64,000 nt of DNA, taken from positions 50,030,002 to 50,094,001 of the forward strand of contig CM064492.1 of assembly GCA_032716605.1 (NCBI GenBank). Reading direction: 5' to 3'. The position numbers and the translations under genes are program-made. Shown in pieces: positions 29,982 to 40,276 of the stretch (its first letter is position 1; every line of letters begins with the position of its first letter). Below the pieces are notes generated by a model. That model saw only the letters and a program-made list of their open reading frames with translations, ran no database searches and had not been told where the DNA came from. This DNA is from Paralithodes platypus (taxonomy: Eukaryota; Arthropoda; Malacostraca; Decapoda; Lithodidae).

Positions 29982-30060
29982 TAAGAAAATGGGAGTCTGC
30001 AGAATGCCGATTGGCCAACACAAGGCAGATCCCTCTCACATCCCACCCCAATTACAAGGC
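29982..30060 (+). mobile_element. Interspersed repeat H, copy 1
   Basis: AAGAAAATGGGAGTCTGCAG, then GCCGATTGGCCAACACAAGG and CAGATCCCTCTCACATCCCA. A second copy lies at 34487-34562, and both follow a (TA)n array. Class unknown. Confidence 0.6.
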
Positions 30061-30149
30061 CTAATTATAGGCCCAGCTCACTAATACCATGAGGACCGAC
30101 CTCACCTAAATGGTCATAGGTCAGAAAACAGGGGTCTGCAGAGCGCCGA

Positions 30150-30333
30150 AAGTCTTTGTTACCATCAGTGGTATTTAGAAACCGTTAGTTTAGTTATTTC
30201 AACCTCTTCAGTTGTCTTTGAGTTAGCTGTGGGCAGAAAACTAATTTTGGAGAGGTAATTATAAGAGTGAGAGAACTCTATTTCTCATTGCTAATCTGGC
30301 AACCTCTGCGTCATATGAGTCTGAAGGGCTTAA
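30150..30333 (-). mobile_element. TTAA-4 element, copy 1
   Basis: Shares with 59404-59630, in inverse orientation, TTTGTTACCATCAGTGGTAT, GTCTTTGAGTTAGCTGTGGG, AAAACTAATTTTGGAGAGGT and ATTTCTCATTGCTAATCTGG. It ends AGGGCTTAA. The left end is eroded. Confidence 0.75.
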
Positions 30334-30473
30334 GAGTGTAGACAGATAAACTGGTTTGCGAGTAACAATATCGAGTAACCTAAAACCGAGTCAACAATGT
30401 TCATAAGTTGTTAAAAAACAATAAAAATAATTGGCTTTGTAGGAAGGTAATTTGAGTACCGGTATAAATCGAA

Positions 30474-30960
30474 AGAAGTTATCCTAACTCTTTACAATTC
30501 CTTATTCCGCCCTCTTCTAGATTACTGCGTTCAATCCTGGTGCCCTTATTACCAAAAAGATATAGACAAACTAGAACGAGTTCAACGTGAAAGATACCCA
30601 GCCTAAAGAACAATCCAAACGAGGAGCGTCTTAGATAATTAGATATATTTCCTTTAACCCAGCGCAGATTAAGAGGCAACTTAATTCAAGTGTTCAAAAT
30701 CATCAAAGGCATTGACAATATGAACAGTATTAAGTACTTAACTATCGACCAATCTAAATTACACGTGGGGAAACGGTTGCAAAATTATTGGTAAATCTTT
30801 TAACTCGCACGAATCTAAGAATTTCTTTTTCAATCGAGTTGTCAACTTGTGGAATGGGCTTCCCTTAGACGTTATAGACTGCAGTACCGTTGATTCTTTT
30901 AAACTTCACTAGACAAATATCTTGCCTCGAACCCGCGGCCGACTGCGTTTGTAAATGAAT
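30474..30960 (+). pseudogene. LINE-K C-terminal coding remnant, copy 1
   Basis: Across shifting plus-strand frames it reads FRPLLDYCVQSWCPYYQKDI, DKLERVQR, then QRRLRGNLIQVFKIIKGIDN and LWNGLPLDVIDCSTVDSF. These are the post-reverse-transcriptase landmarks of CR1-like LINEs. A deletion after VQRE and two or more frameshifts destroy it. The 45.4 kb copy keeps the same region open. Confidence 0.75.
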
Positions 30961-31258
30961 AACTATATTTTATTCCCCCCTCAGATTCATCAAGGATTAT
31001 TGCGTATATATATTACTAAGACGTTACTCTTTTTTTACCAGATATACGAAAGATCACGTATAACTGCGCTATGTTAATAACCCATCTGTCCCCTACTAAC
31101 ATCCTAATCCTGCCACGGATAGTAGCTCCAGGGCAGTAGTTCCCTTTCCAACTCTAAACCACTGTTTCAACACTTGACCCTCAGTGTTTTTTAGGACAAG
31201 CAGCCTAGAGGGGTCACTATATATGTTGTTGCTTGATTTCCTTTGAATTCCTTTGTAC
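30474..31258 (+). mobile_element. LINE-K copy 1 (3' end)
   Basis: 5'-truncated CR1-like LINE: C-terminal coding region to about 30960, then a 3' UTR with CCTGCCACGGATAGTAGCTC, CACTTGACCCTCAGTGTTTT and the end TTGCTTGATTTCCTTTG. The same 3' end occurs twice inside the 44.6-48.3 kb satellite. Confidence 0.8.
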
Positions 31259-31299
31259 TCACACTCTCCCTCTCTTTCTCCAACCATTGAAAAATCAGA

Positions 31300-31420
31300 T
31301 TATTCCGGAGGGAGGGGGGGGGGGAGGGTCCCCCCTCCCCTTCAGAAAATTTACCTCCTTGATCTTCTTATTAACTTGAGACTGTTACAAGAAGCGCGGG
31401 GGGGGGGGGGGGGGGGAAGG
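31300..31420. repeat. Poly-G/poly-C tracts
   Basis: A G-run near 31310-31324 followed by a C-run near 31330, and a G-run of about 20 at 31399-31416. Candidate G-quadruplex or slippage sites. Confidence 0.8.
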
Positions 31421-31481
31421 GGGCAAGGGGACTGAACCTGAACATGTTCATTGTGCTTGTTTTGGGGTGTGGTGTGTATGA

Positions 31482-31570
31482 TTGTGTGTGTGTGTGTGTG
31501 TCAGTGTGGGTGGGTGGGTGGGTGATTAGTATATACTGTATATGTGTGTGTGTAAGTGTGTGTGTGTGTG
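31482..31570. repeat. (GT)n and GTGG array
   Basis: GT dinucleotides with a GGTGGGTGGGTG interruption. Confidence 0.9.
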
Positions 31571-32038
31571 TGTCTTTTTTTTTTTCTTCTATATTCCAAC
31601 TACTCCCTCTCGGGCATAGGCTGAGAGCCTGCACACTCTACCGCTGAACACGGTGAGGCCCGTGAGGTCTTGTTCCAGTCTAAGGAGTGAGGCATGCGAA
31701 CCACCCATTCACGGCTCGAAGCAACTCCATCTCTGAAGCCGTTTCACCCCAGTGCCTCACAGTCTCATCCCCCAGACTCGGACCCTCACTCTCAGAACGC
31801 CACCTATTGAGCAATTAACTCACTAGGCATTGCCCCCCTGTAGAATATTTTGAATATGGGAATATTCATACAGTGCTATTTAATCAGGGAACAATGAGGG
31901 TATTTTTTTGGCATTTCGGTGTGCTGTGGTAATGCACTGAAACTAGGTACAGCACAAATTCCATCCCAACAATATCTTCCCATTGACATACTGGATTACT
32001 GGATTACCAGTCCAGTGGCAAGACCACTCTGCCACATC
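31571..32038 (-). mobile_element. SINE-V copy 2, with tRNA-like head
   Basis: On the minus strand it starts with a tRNA-like head and ends in an A-rich tail at 31571-31586. A perfect A-box match, TGGCAGAGTGG, lies at 32024-32034. It is followed by GCCACTGGACTGGTAATCCA, which looks like an anticodon arm. No clear B box follows. The body is shared with 14545-14930. This is the layout of a tRNA-derived SINE transcribed by RNA polymerase III. Confidence 0.7.
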
Positions 32039-32051
32039 ATTTGTGTATGTG

Positions 32052-32053
32052 TG

Positions 32054-32101
<48 letters not shown>
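32052..32101. repeat. (GT)n array next to SINE-V head
   Basis: About 50 bp of GT. Confidence 0.95.
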
Positions 32102-32106
<5 letters not shown>

Positions 32107-32204
32107 TTATGTATATGCTGAATACTCTCTTCAATGGGGCCAAGCTTCTTAACTTCTCTCTTACTCATTTCTATGTATATCTCCCTAACTTCTTCCTTCC
32201 CAAC

Positions 32205-32277
32205 ACACACAGACACACATACATACTCACTCACACACACACTCACACACATAAACACACACTCGACACTACCATCA

Positions 32278-32317
<40 letters not shown>

Positions 32318-32324
32318 AACATCA

Positions 32325-32409
<85 letters not shown>

Positions 32410-32410
32410 C
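32205..32410. repeat. CA/CT compound array
   Basis: CA-rich segment, then about 65 bp of pure (CT)n at 32333-32396, then CA. Open frames are repeat products. Confidence 0.95.
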
Positions 32411-32417
32411 TTTTCAG

Positions 32418-32530
32418 ATAACTAGCTAAATTTGTACATTTTTCGGTTAAAAATTTCTCCGACTAAGCCGGATTTATCCAATAAAATATCGCTAGCTTAT
32501 GGGGCCGAAACGTCTTAATTCATATTTTTG
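32418..32530 (-). mobile_element. TTAA-2/3 fragment
   Basis: Middle of the element in reverse: AAATTTGTACATTTTTCGGT, AATTTCTCCGACTAAGCCGG, GGGGCCGAAACGTCTTAA. No ends. Confidence 0.6.
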
Positions 32531-32561
32531 CACCAACCAACTTTATTTCTAAACTCAATTA

Positions 32562-32735
32562 ATGAAATCAACTAAACATCTGGAACTCCAAGTACTCGAA
32601 CCTAGGATACTCACACCGAAATTCCGCGCATTTATGCATTCAAGACAGTTAAATAATCATGCACAAGCCTACGATTTAGTATGCAGTTTCGAATCCTGCA
32701 TGTACATATATTCCAATTGTGGGCCGAATGGATCT
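32562..32735 (-). mobile_element. SINE-T copy 1
   Basis: A reverse-strand copy of the SINE with two tRNA-like units. A B-box-like ACTCGAACCTAGGATACTCA lies near 32596-32615 and a second, AGTTTCGAATCCTGCATG, near 32686-32703. Shares TTAAATAATCATGCACAAGC-type linker sequence with the copies at 39.0 and 63.6 kb. Confidence 0.7.
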
Positions 32736-32857
32736 CTCTCTTTCTCTCTCTTAAGAAAGATAAAGACCAACACGACACTTATAGATAAGAACACCTACAG
32801 TAGTCAAACTTTCTGCAACTGTTGAATACGAGGAAATGGTGCCAAAGTGAACGGAGG

Positions 32858-33048
<191 letters not shown>

Positions 33049-33109
33049 CTCGCTTAACAACGAACCTAATTGATTTATAAAAGATAACGAAGTATACGAA
33101 CTACCTGAC

Positions 33110-33485
33110 GTGGGCGCAAAGGCGAATCACTAAACTAATCCCTTCATTGAGAAATAAATAATATGATGAAAGACTAAGAGAACTTGATCTGTTTTCACTT
33201 AAGAAACGAAGGATGAGAGGCCAATTGATAGTGTTTTAAAATTATAAAAGGATTCAGTAACATTAACCTAGATAAGTTATTCAAAAAAGCCGAAGACACA
33301 TCTACAAGAGGAAACAATTTAAAATTATTAGGTAGGAGAGCAAATCTAGATACAACAACAAAAATCTTCACTCAGTGAAATTGATGAGTGGAACAAACTT
33401 CCAAATAAAGTAATCAACAGCACCTCTATAGATACATTTAAGAAAAATCTAGACTCATACCACAGAAAAACTGGTATGGAGTAGG
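33110..33485 (+). pseudogene. LINE-L C-terminal remnant, copy 1
   Basis: Across frames: RRITKLIPSLRNK, then YDERLRELDLFSLKKRRMRG, followed by a stop-rich remainder that still aligns with LINE-L at 40280-40890 (AACAATTTAAAATTATTAGG, then GATGAGTGGAACAAACTTCC). Plus-strand, CR1-like, many stops and frameshifts. A (GT)n array and minisatellite lie just upstream. Confidence 0.65.
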
Positions 33486-33659
33486 CAGTAATTATCAGTT
33501 ATTATTGTTCAGCTGAAGAGAGCGTAAGAAGAAAAACAAAACAAAATTAAATACACAAATAAATTATAATAATTATAAAAATCATAATTATATATGTACT
33601 GTACAATGTACATACTACTAAGGGTTGGATGATTCCAATTCACTCCAAAATGTACATGC

Positions 33660-33945
33660 TACTAAGGCAAAGGGTTGCATAAATTTTGCTTTTTTCCAAT
33701 CTTTCCTGTAAGTTCCTTCTGGGGATTTCGAAGCCCAGCAAGGTTAATCACTTCCAACTGTTTTATTTACGGGAATTGCCGGAGGGAACGGAGGGTGGGG
33801 AGAGAGCTTTCTTCTTTTCTACCCTTTCTTTCAACTTTCCTTTTCTATCGGATATGCCATCTCTACTAGAATTAAGTCCTGACCACCTCGTTTGGATCGT
33901 AAGGTCTGTGTGGCCAGTGTATCTATGTAAATCTCTCTCTCGCTC
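33660..33945 (+). mobile_element. Interspersed repeat E, copy 1 (CT-tailed)
   Basis: GCCGGAGGGAACGGAGGGTG, then GGGAGAGAGCTTTCTTCT, CCACCTCGTTTGGATCGTAA and GGTCTGTGTGGCCAGTGTAT, ending CTATGTAAATCTCTCTCT. The 3' end passes into CT repeat. Other copies are at 41145, 41380 and 43600 (inverse). Confidence 0.7.
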
Positions 33946-33990
33946 TCTCGCTCTCTCTCTCTCTCCCTTTCCCTCTCTCTCTCTCTCCTT
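33934..33990. repeat. (CT)n tail of repeat E
   Basis: CT dinucleotides with CTCG and CCCTTT interruptions. Confidence 0.9.
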
Positions 33991-34222
33991 GTTCTCGTCA
34001 ATTATACAATTTTTCTGTCATCCAATATTTTCTTTTGGATCCGTTCTGTCTTCGTGTGTTTTTTTGTCCTACTTGTTCGGCAATTTTCCTCCTCCTCCTC
34101 CTACATGGCATACTGACTGAATTCTACTTGATGTATCGTACTTCTCTTTATTTTCTTTATTCTCTTTATTCTACTAATTGTCTATCGCGAAACTTCCTCT
34201 CTTACTATTTTGGTTTCATCCA

Positions 34223-34290
34223 TTAACCCATTCGTTACCGGTACCGTTCTTTTCACTTTATGCTGGCTATTTTTATTTTACTCACACATA
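34223..34290 (+). mobile_element. TTAA-1 fragment, left end
   Basis: TTAACCCATTCGTTACCGGT and TATGCTGGCTATTTTTATTT. The remainder is not recognisable. Confidence 0.5.
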
Positions 34291-34419
34291 ATAACAGTAT
34301 AAGAATAATGAAATTTTTTATAGTCACACCTTCACAGAATATATACAGTAGGTTATCTGAATATGTTGGCACCCATACACAGTGTGTTACATACGAACAC
34401 AAGAACATTATAGGCCATG

Positions 34420-34420
<1 letters not shown>

Positions 34421-34486
<66 letters not shown>
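34421..34486. repeat. (TA)n array
   Basis: About 65 bp of pure TA. The frames reading Tyr/Ile are repeat products. Confidence 0.97.
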
Positions 34487-34488
<2 letters not shown>

Positions 34489-34562
34489 AAGATAAGAAAA
34501 CGGGAGTCTGTAGAGAGCCGATTAGGCCACACAAGGCAGATCCCTCTCAAACCCATCCCCTC
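34487..34562 (+). mobile_element. Interspersed repeat H, copy 2
   Basis: AAGATAAGAAAACGGGAGTC, then GAGCCGATTAGGCCACACAA and GGCAGATCCCTCTCAAACCC, directly after (TA)n as in copy 1. Confidence 0.6.
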
Positions 34563-35540
34563 TGAAGGGGGTTGGGATGGTGGTCAAATATTAACCAAAA
34601 AAACACTACATGAAAGTACTGTCTAAATGTTTACCAAATACAGACAGTACAATTGTTTTGTTAAAACGGTAATTTTTGTAGAACACAAATACAAATCATC
34701 TCTTCTTGCGTACTCTCTAAAGGTGCGGGTTTCAATGCAAATGACAAGAATTGTATAAGCAAAGTCATTGATTTGCCAGGAACAAGGAGAGAGAGAAAGA
34801 GTTAGAAGGAATGTTTCGATTCTCAGAGACCTTGCGGTCCATTCAAGGGACATACTCGAAGTGGAAGAAGATAGACTGTTTAGTTCACTCCACTCATTAT
34901 AGAGTGTGTAAAATACTATATACTCTCTTCTTGAACTGCTCTACTGAAGAACTGCTTACAATTTCTGAGAGAAGTTTGTTCCAGGTAGAACAGATCATAT
35001 ATAATATTATGTGAAAAAGTGTTTACAAATACTAGTGCTGAATCTCTTCAATTATAACTTCCAGCCATGGTTGAGTATTGTTTTCATAATGAAGCTAAAC
35101 ATTTTGAGAGAGAGAGAGAGAGAGAGAGAGAGCCTATGGATAAGGAATTGTGAACAAAATAATTTGACAAGTGAGTGTTAACTCTGCCTCCATCCCTAAT
35201 TAAGGTTATGAGATCTTTAGCCTGTGACTTCAGGTGACAGATGTGTGAATCTCTCACTAATGAAAAGTAGTGACACTATACCTTTGTGTTAAAGTAGTTA
35301 TGCAAAGTACAGTATATGTTTGGTGATTAAACCATCAACTGGTACATATATTTGTTTATAAATGCAGTATTTCATTTTACAACTAGGTATATTTGAGGGA
35401 GTTTTCACTAATTTGTTTTGTTTTATCTAAGACCGTGTTAATATATACAGTTCAATAGATGAAAAAAACTGTCAATCTGAGTTGTGGATTGAACCAAGAT
35501 ATACTGTATATCTTGGATTGAACCAGTGCGAGCGCTGGTG
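34563..35540. other. No recognised gene; short GA array
   Basis: AT-rich sequence with a 26-bp (GA)n at 35107-35132. Small open frames at 34623-35014 show no motif. Confidence 0.5.
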
Positions 35541-35544
35541 GCTG

Positions 35545-35696
35545 GCCTCGTGTGGCCATTTCGGTCTGTGACCATTTAGGATTGTGGCCATCACGGTCTG
35601 TGGCCATTTAGGAGTGTGGCTATTTCAGTTTGTGGCCATTTCGTTTTGTGGCTGTTTTGGTTGTGGCCATTTCGGAGTGTGGCCGTTTTGACTTGA
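35545..35696 (+). repeat. TGTGGCCATTT minisatellite, copy 2
   Basis: Eight to nine units of about 16 bp such as TGTGGCCATTTCGGTC and TGTGGCCATTTAGGAG. Homologous in inverse orientation to 28690-28756. Confidence 0.85.
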
Positions 35697-35699
35697 AAG

Positions 35700-36004
35700 A
35701 CACTGGAGGATTATGACGCATTTTGGCAGTTTATTCTGGCTATCATAAACAAATGAGCCAAACTTCTTAAACTCTAAAAACCAATGGGGCTAAACAAGAA
35801 GGAGAAGGAGGGCCAGAAATACCAGCCCATCTCCCCTTTTAAGCAATACTTTTTAGATTAGGAAGGGTATAAGGAAGTCAGAGGGCCAATTGAGACAGTC
35901 TTGATAATTTTCATTCCCACAGATCCTTCCTATGCTATATTTAAGTCGTCTAATAATAACCAGAGCATACTGTCAAAACGCGTTATTTTCCTCAATAGGG
36001 TTAA
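35700..36004 (+). mobile_element. TTAA-1 element with nested TTAA-2 fragment
   Basis: Left GGATTATGACGCATTTTGGC and TTTATTCTGGCTATCAT, right TATTTAAGTCGTCTAATAAT and ACTGTCAAAACGCG, ending AGGGTTAA. The left arm is interrupted at 35747-35842. Confidence 0.8.
35747..35842 (-). mobile_element. TTAA-2 right end nested in TTAA-1
   Basis: ACTTCTTAAACTCTAAAAAC, AATGGGGCTAAACAAGAAGG and ACCAGCCCATCTCCCCTTTT ending at TTAA. Only about 95 bp of the element. Confidence 0.75.
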
Positions 36005-36260
36005 TAGAAATCCTGTAGTAAGAGAGAGCGGCCATCTTATTCTTTGGACGCCATTTTGGTGACCTAATTATCAAGCAATGGAGTGTTATTATAATTTTGA
36101 TCATGTAGTAATTAGACCTAGATGTGTGTAAATTTGTATTTTGGTTTTGTGTGTTTATTGTTTTCTATTGTGAATTCCCTATTCGGGCTCTGACTTAAGT
36201 CGGGCACCAAAAAAAAAAAAAAGAACAAAAAAGGAAAAGTGGGGATTGGGCCTGACTGAG

Positions 36261-36451
36261 TATATACATGCATACAGTATATACATGCATACAGTATATA
36301 CATGCATACAGTATATACATGCATACAGTATATACATGCATACAGTATATACATGCATACAGTATATACATGCATACAGTATATACATGCATACAGTATA
36401 TACATGCATACAGTATATACATGCATACAGTATATACATGCATACAGTATT
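36261..36451. repeat. 15-bp minisatellite, about 12.7 copies
   Basis: Unit TATACATGCATACAG, essentially perfect. As 15 is a multiple of three, frames on both strands remain open and read repeats such as YCMHV and YIHAY. These are not genes. Confidence 0.98.
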
Positions 36452-36643
36452 TAGATCCAACGAGTAAACAATATATCTTGTACGAGTGTTCCCAAATGTT
36501 TATTATGGGTATGGAGGTATATGGGTGTAAAGATAACAAAATATCACCGGTGGTACCAATATGGCAGGCGGAGATTGGCCGATCTCTGTTACTATAGGGT
36601 CTCTAGTTCTTAACCCTCTCCGTACTATGACCCTAGCTTTTGC

Positions 36644-36858
36644 TGAACCCCTTCTGTACCGGAGACGTATTTCATATTTGATTCTGGCTACTATTAGACG
36701 ATTTTATTCAGTTTAAAATGAGCCTCCAGCAATTAACAGGCTTCGAACTATCTCACGTAACCCATATTACAACAACAGACCCCTCTTAAACTGCATAAAG
36801 TCGCATATATATAGCTTGAATAAAATAAAAAAGACGTCACCTGTACAGAAGGGGTTAA
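36644..36858 (+). mobile_element. TTAA-1 element
   Basis: TGAACCCCTTCTGTACCGGA and GGCTACTATTAGACGATTTT on the left; ACTGCATAAAGTCGCATATA, AAAAAGACGTCACCTGTACA and GAAGGGGTTAA on the right. This is the GTACCGG/GACGTC-ended subtype, also at 7763, 9941 and 60252. Confidence 0.8.
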
Positions 36859-36903
36859 ATATATGACATAGGGACGCACAGGCTAGACCGTATAACTGTC
36901 ATT

Positions 36904-37580
36904 GAAATTAAAGTAGTGATACATAGCCGAATTAAAGTAGTGATACATAGCCGAATTAAAGTAGTGATACATAGCCGAATTAAAGTAGTGATACATAGCC
37001 GAATTAAAGTAGTGATACATAGCCGAATTATAGTAGTGATACATAGCCGAATTAAAGTAGTGATACATAGCCGAATTAAAGTAGTGATACATAGCCGAAT
37101 TAAAGTAGTGATACATAGCCGAATTAAAGTAGTGATACATAGCCGAATTAAAGTGATACATAGCCGAATTAAAGTAGTGATACATAGCCGAATTAAAGTA
37201 GTGATACATAGCCGAATTAAAGTAGTGATACATAGCCGAATTATAGTAGTGATACATAGCCGAATTAAAGTAGTGATACATAGCCGAATTAAAGTAGTGA
37301 TACATAGCCGAATTAAAGTAGTGATACATAGCCGAATTAAAGTAGTGATACATAGCCGAATTAAAGTAGTATATACATAGCCGAATTAAAGTAGTGATAC
37401 ATAGCCGAATTAAAGTAGTGATACATAGCCGAATTAAAGTAGTGATACATAGCCGAATTAAAGTAGTGATACATAGCCGAATTAAAGTAGTGATACATAG
37501 CCGAATTAAAGTAGTGATACATAGCCGAATTAAAGTAGTGATACATAGCCGAATTAAAGTAGTGATACATAGCCGAATTC
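36904..37580. repeat. 24-bp minisatellite, about 28 copies
   Basis: Each unit runs GCCGAATTAAAG, then TAGTGATACATA. Units are nearly identical; two carry AATTATAG instead of AATTAAAG, one near 37150 is 3 bp shorter, and one near 37370 reads GTATATACATA. It is open on both strands as MYHYFNSA and IHSRIKVV repeats because 24 is a multiple of three. Confidence 0.98.
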
Positions 37581-37967
37581 AAGGGACTGTACAGTATAAT
37601 TAGGCTTTATAATTCACTACATTAGGATTAACGTAATTTATGAAGGAAAACACTTATGCCGGATTTTGAAAATACTGTATTATTGGTTTGTATGTAATAT
37701 TGATTTTCTCGGCTCCAACTTCTTTATAGACTGAAACTCGCAAGCGGTCAATTATCGTAGTTTGTGTATTTTTTGTTCTATGCGTATAGGCCTACATAAT
37801 TAAAGACATACTTATTTATTTATCAGCCTCCTTGTTTGCTGTTAAGGGTATAATGCGAGGAGTCATTTAATATTTGTTTGTTACTTTTTGTTATATTTGC
37901 CTGTAAATAAATGAATACGTGTACATAATAAGGCAACCTTATTGTAAAGATGCGTGAGGGTACATTT

Positions 37968-38322
37968 TTAAGGGGGGTCACCGTTTTTGTTTATCTATCT
38001 CTCCTTTTCTCTCTTTCCCTGGATTGTATCCATTCGGCCCCATTCAGCCAACTGTTTTAAGACGTTTATCCCCATCTAGGTGTCAATTTCTTCCTGGCGA
38101 GCGATAGCGAGCCAGAATTGTATGGAGAAATCCGGCTTCGCCGGGGACAATTTTCTATCGAAAAATGTACAAATTTACCTTGGTGTCAAAACAAAGATAC
38201 CAGGAAAATATTGACACCTGGGTGGGGGTAAACGTCTTAAAACAGTAGGCTGAATGAGGCCGAATGGATACAAGCCAAAGAGAGAGGGAGAGAAAGAGAA
38301 CAAAAAAAAGCGAGGTGGGCTT
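37968..38322 (+). mobile_element. TTAA-3 foldback element
   Basis: Left arm TTAAGGGGGGTCACCG, then TCCTTTTCTCTCTTTCCC, GTATCCATTCGGCCCCATTC and CTGGCGAGCGATAGCGAGCC. The right arm is the inverse, with GGCTGAATGAGGCCGAATGG, GAGAGAGGGAGAGAAAGAGA and GCGAGGTGGGCTTTCC. Arms of about 140 bp. Confidence 0.85.
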
Positions 38323-38431
38323 TCCAAATTGTGGGTTCCTAGTTTTATATTTTAATGTTTACGTCTGAATGATGCACCGGGCTTGTCTTGTATGTGTCTG
38401 TCTGTCTGTCTGTCTAAACGGAAGGTATGGC

Positions 38432-38494
38432 GGTGTGGTCTCTCTACTGCACTAGTAACTACACAGTTCTTGGGTTCGAATCCCGAGGTATCAA
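38432..38494 (+). pseudogene. tRNA-like sequence
   Basis: TATGGCGGTGTGGTCTCTCT could be an A-box region, and TTGGGTTCGAATCCCGAGG is a good T-arm with a five-pair stem. The acceptor stem does not pair, so it is probably a SINE head or tRNA remnant. A GTCT repeat lies just upstream. Confidence 0.45.
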
Positions 38495-38642
38495 AGGGAA
38501 CTAGTATGGGGGTATTATTTGTGCTCCTCTTCATGTAGATTCTTCCCCACAAAGCTCACTAACAAGGCACCAAATCAATCTGGCATTTTTCAGTAGATTA
38601 GCATGGTATGAGTTAAAAAATATAATGAAATATATTATACCG

Positions 38643-38780
38643 GTATATATATATATAAATAAATAAATAATACATAAATAAATACATATATAAATAAATA
38701 GATAAATAAATAAATAAATAATATATAATGATATAAATAAGTAAAAAAAAATACAAAAACAAATATATATATAATAGTAG
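38643..38780. repeat. (AT)n/(AAAT)n array
   Basis: TATATA then TAAATAAATAAATA units with interruptions. Confidence 0.9.
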
Positions 38781-38870
38781 TAGTGGAAGAAGGCCACTAG
38801 ATGGCATGTGAGTGTATAAGACCGAGATGACCAGACATAATGGTGCCACCAGTCGACGATACTGGCCAGT

Positions 38871-38920
38871 TTAACCCCTTGAGGTATATTGACGCAAACC
38901 GTCAAGCCACTCGCATAACC
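38871..38920 (+). mobile_element. TTAA-1 fragment, left end
   Basis: TTAACCCCTTGAGGTATATT and GACGCAAACCGTCAAG. The rest is lost. Confidence 0.5.
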
Positions 38921-38974
38921 GCAGAAAGCATCATCCAAAATTACCTGTGCAGGGAAGGCGAGGCCTTCCTAAGG

Positions 38975-39240
38975 GTTAAGTGCCCCATTAATTACTCCTT
39001 CCATTCGTCTATACATTAGGCTACCATAGCGCAGTTGGATATTATACTGTATGTACATGCTCAGATTAATATGCAGGATTCGAAACTGCATAATAAATCG
39101 TAGGATTGTGCATATTTCTTTAACTGCATTTCGTAATGCATAAGTGCGCGGAATTTAGATGTGAGTATCCTAGGTTCGAGTCCTTGGAGTGCCACATGTA
39201 TTTGTTGATTTCATTAATAGAGTTTAGAGGTGAAGTTGGT
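38975..39240 (+). mobile_element. SINE-T copy 2
   Basis: Plus-strand copy. First tRNA-like unit: A-box-like TAGCGCAGTTGG at about 39029 and B-box-like GGATTCGAAACTGC. Second unit: TGCATAAGTGCGCGGAATTT, then B box GGTTCGAGTCC and TGCCACA. The two units in tandem define a dimeric tRNA-derived SINE. It begins near GTTAAGTGCCCCATTAATTA. Confidence 0.75.
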
Positions 39241-39680
39241 TGGTGGAAAAAACAATAACTAATTAGCGTGTGCTATCGTTATCACCTTATAGAAGATATA
39301 CAGTACCGGTACATGAATCCTTGTTCCTGGTCTTTTTCTATTGGCAATCATAATTTTGTTGACAGTATTTTAGAGTTCTTTAGTGATGGTACTGTGTAGA
39401 AGTTAGTATATTTAGGTGGTCAAATTCTTAAGGAAATTGCATTCCCGGAGGGAACATGTCAAAATTGTTGAAGTATAATTACATGTAAAAATAATAGTGT
39501 ATGTGAGACGCTTAATCTAACGTATTTCTCTGATACAAGAAGAACATTATAATTACAGAATTATCATATAAATATATATATTTGTTAGTCCTAAAATCTA
39601 ATTTGACATTTAGTTAGTTTTCAAATAACTACAATTCATATGCTCAAAGAACACAATCTTCGTGATTATTGTGTATCTGT
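39241..39680. other. AT-rich sequence with no recognised feature
   Basis: No repeat or gene recognised. Confidence 0.5.
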
Positions 39681-39689
39681 TTGCCTGTT

Positions 39690-39723
39690 TGACTCTCTCT
39701 ATCTCTCTCTCTTTCTATCTATC

Positions 39724-39755
<32 letters not shown>

Positions 39756-39868
39756 CCTTTCTCTCACTCACTCACTCACTTACTCACTCTCTCTCTCTTT
39801 CTCTCACTCACTCACACTCTCTCTCTCTCTTTCTCTCACTCACTCACACTCTCTCTCTCTCTCTCTCC
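39690..39868. repeat. CT/CTAT/CACT compound array
   Basis: Repeating CTCTCT, TATC and CACTCACT segments. The Ser/Leu/His frames are repeat products. Confidence 0.95.
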
Positions 39869-40010
39869 ACACGTATCATTGTTTTGTTTTATATATATAA
39901 TTTCACCCTGGGCTGTGATGGTCGCTCTAACCACATTCTTTTGGCCATTAGCTCACGGCAATGAGCAATGAAACTATCTCCCACCCATTCCGCCCTGCCG
40001 TTTCGTCTCG

Positions 40011-40013
<3 letters not shown>

Positions 40014-40067
<54 letters not shown>

Positions 40068-40276
40068 ACTCACTCACTCACTCACTCACTCACTCACTCA
40101 CTCACTCACTCACTCACTCACTCACTCACTCACTCACTCACTCACTCACTCTCGTCTTCTCTTCTCTCTCACACTCTGTCTCTGTCTCGTCTTCTCTTCT
40201 CTTTTCTCTCTCACACACTCACTCTCACGCACTCACTCTCTCTCACACATTATCTCTCTCTCTCTCTCTCTCTCTA
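40014..40276. repeat. (CT)n-(CTCA)n compound microsatellite
   Basis: About 48 bp of CT, about 90 bp of perfect CTCA, then degenerate CT/CACA to 40276. Inverse equivalent of the GTGA/GA array at 15132-15314. Confidence 0.97.

Noticed and set aside
36883..37603. CRISPR-like array or repeat protein at the 24-bp minisatellite
   Set aside because: There are no unique spacers between the repeats, the host is eukaryotic, and the frames follow from a period divisible by three.
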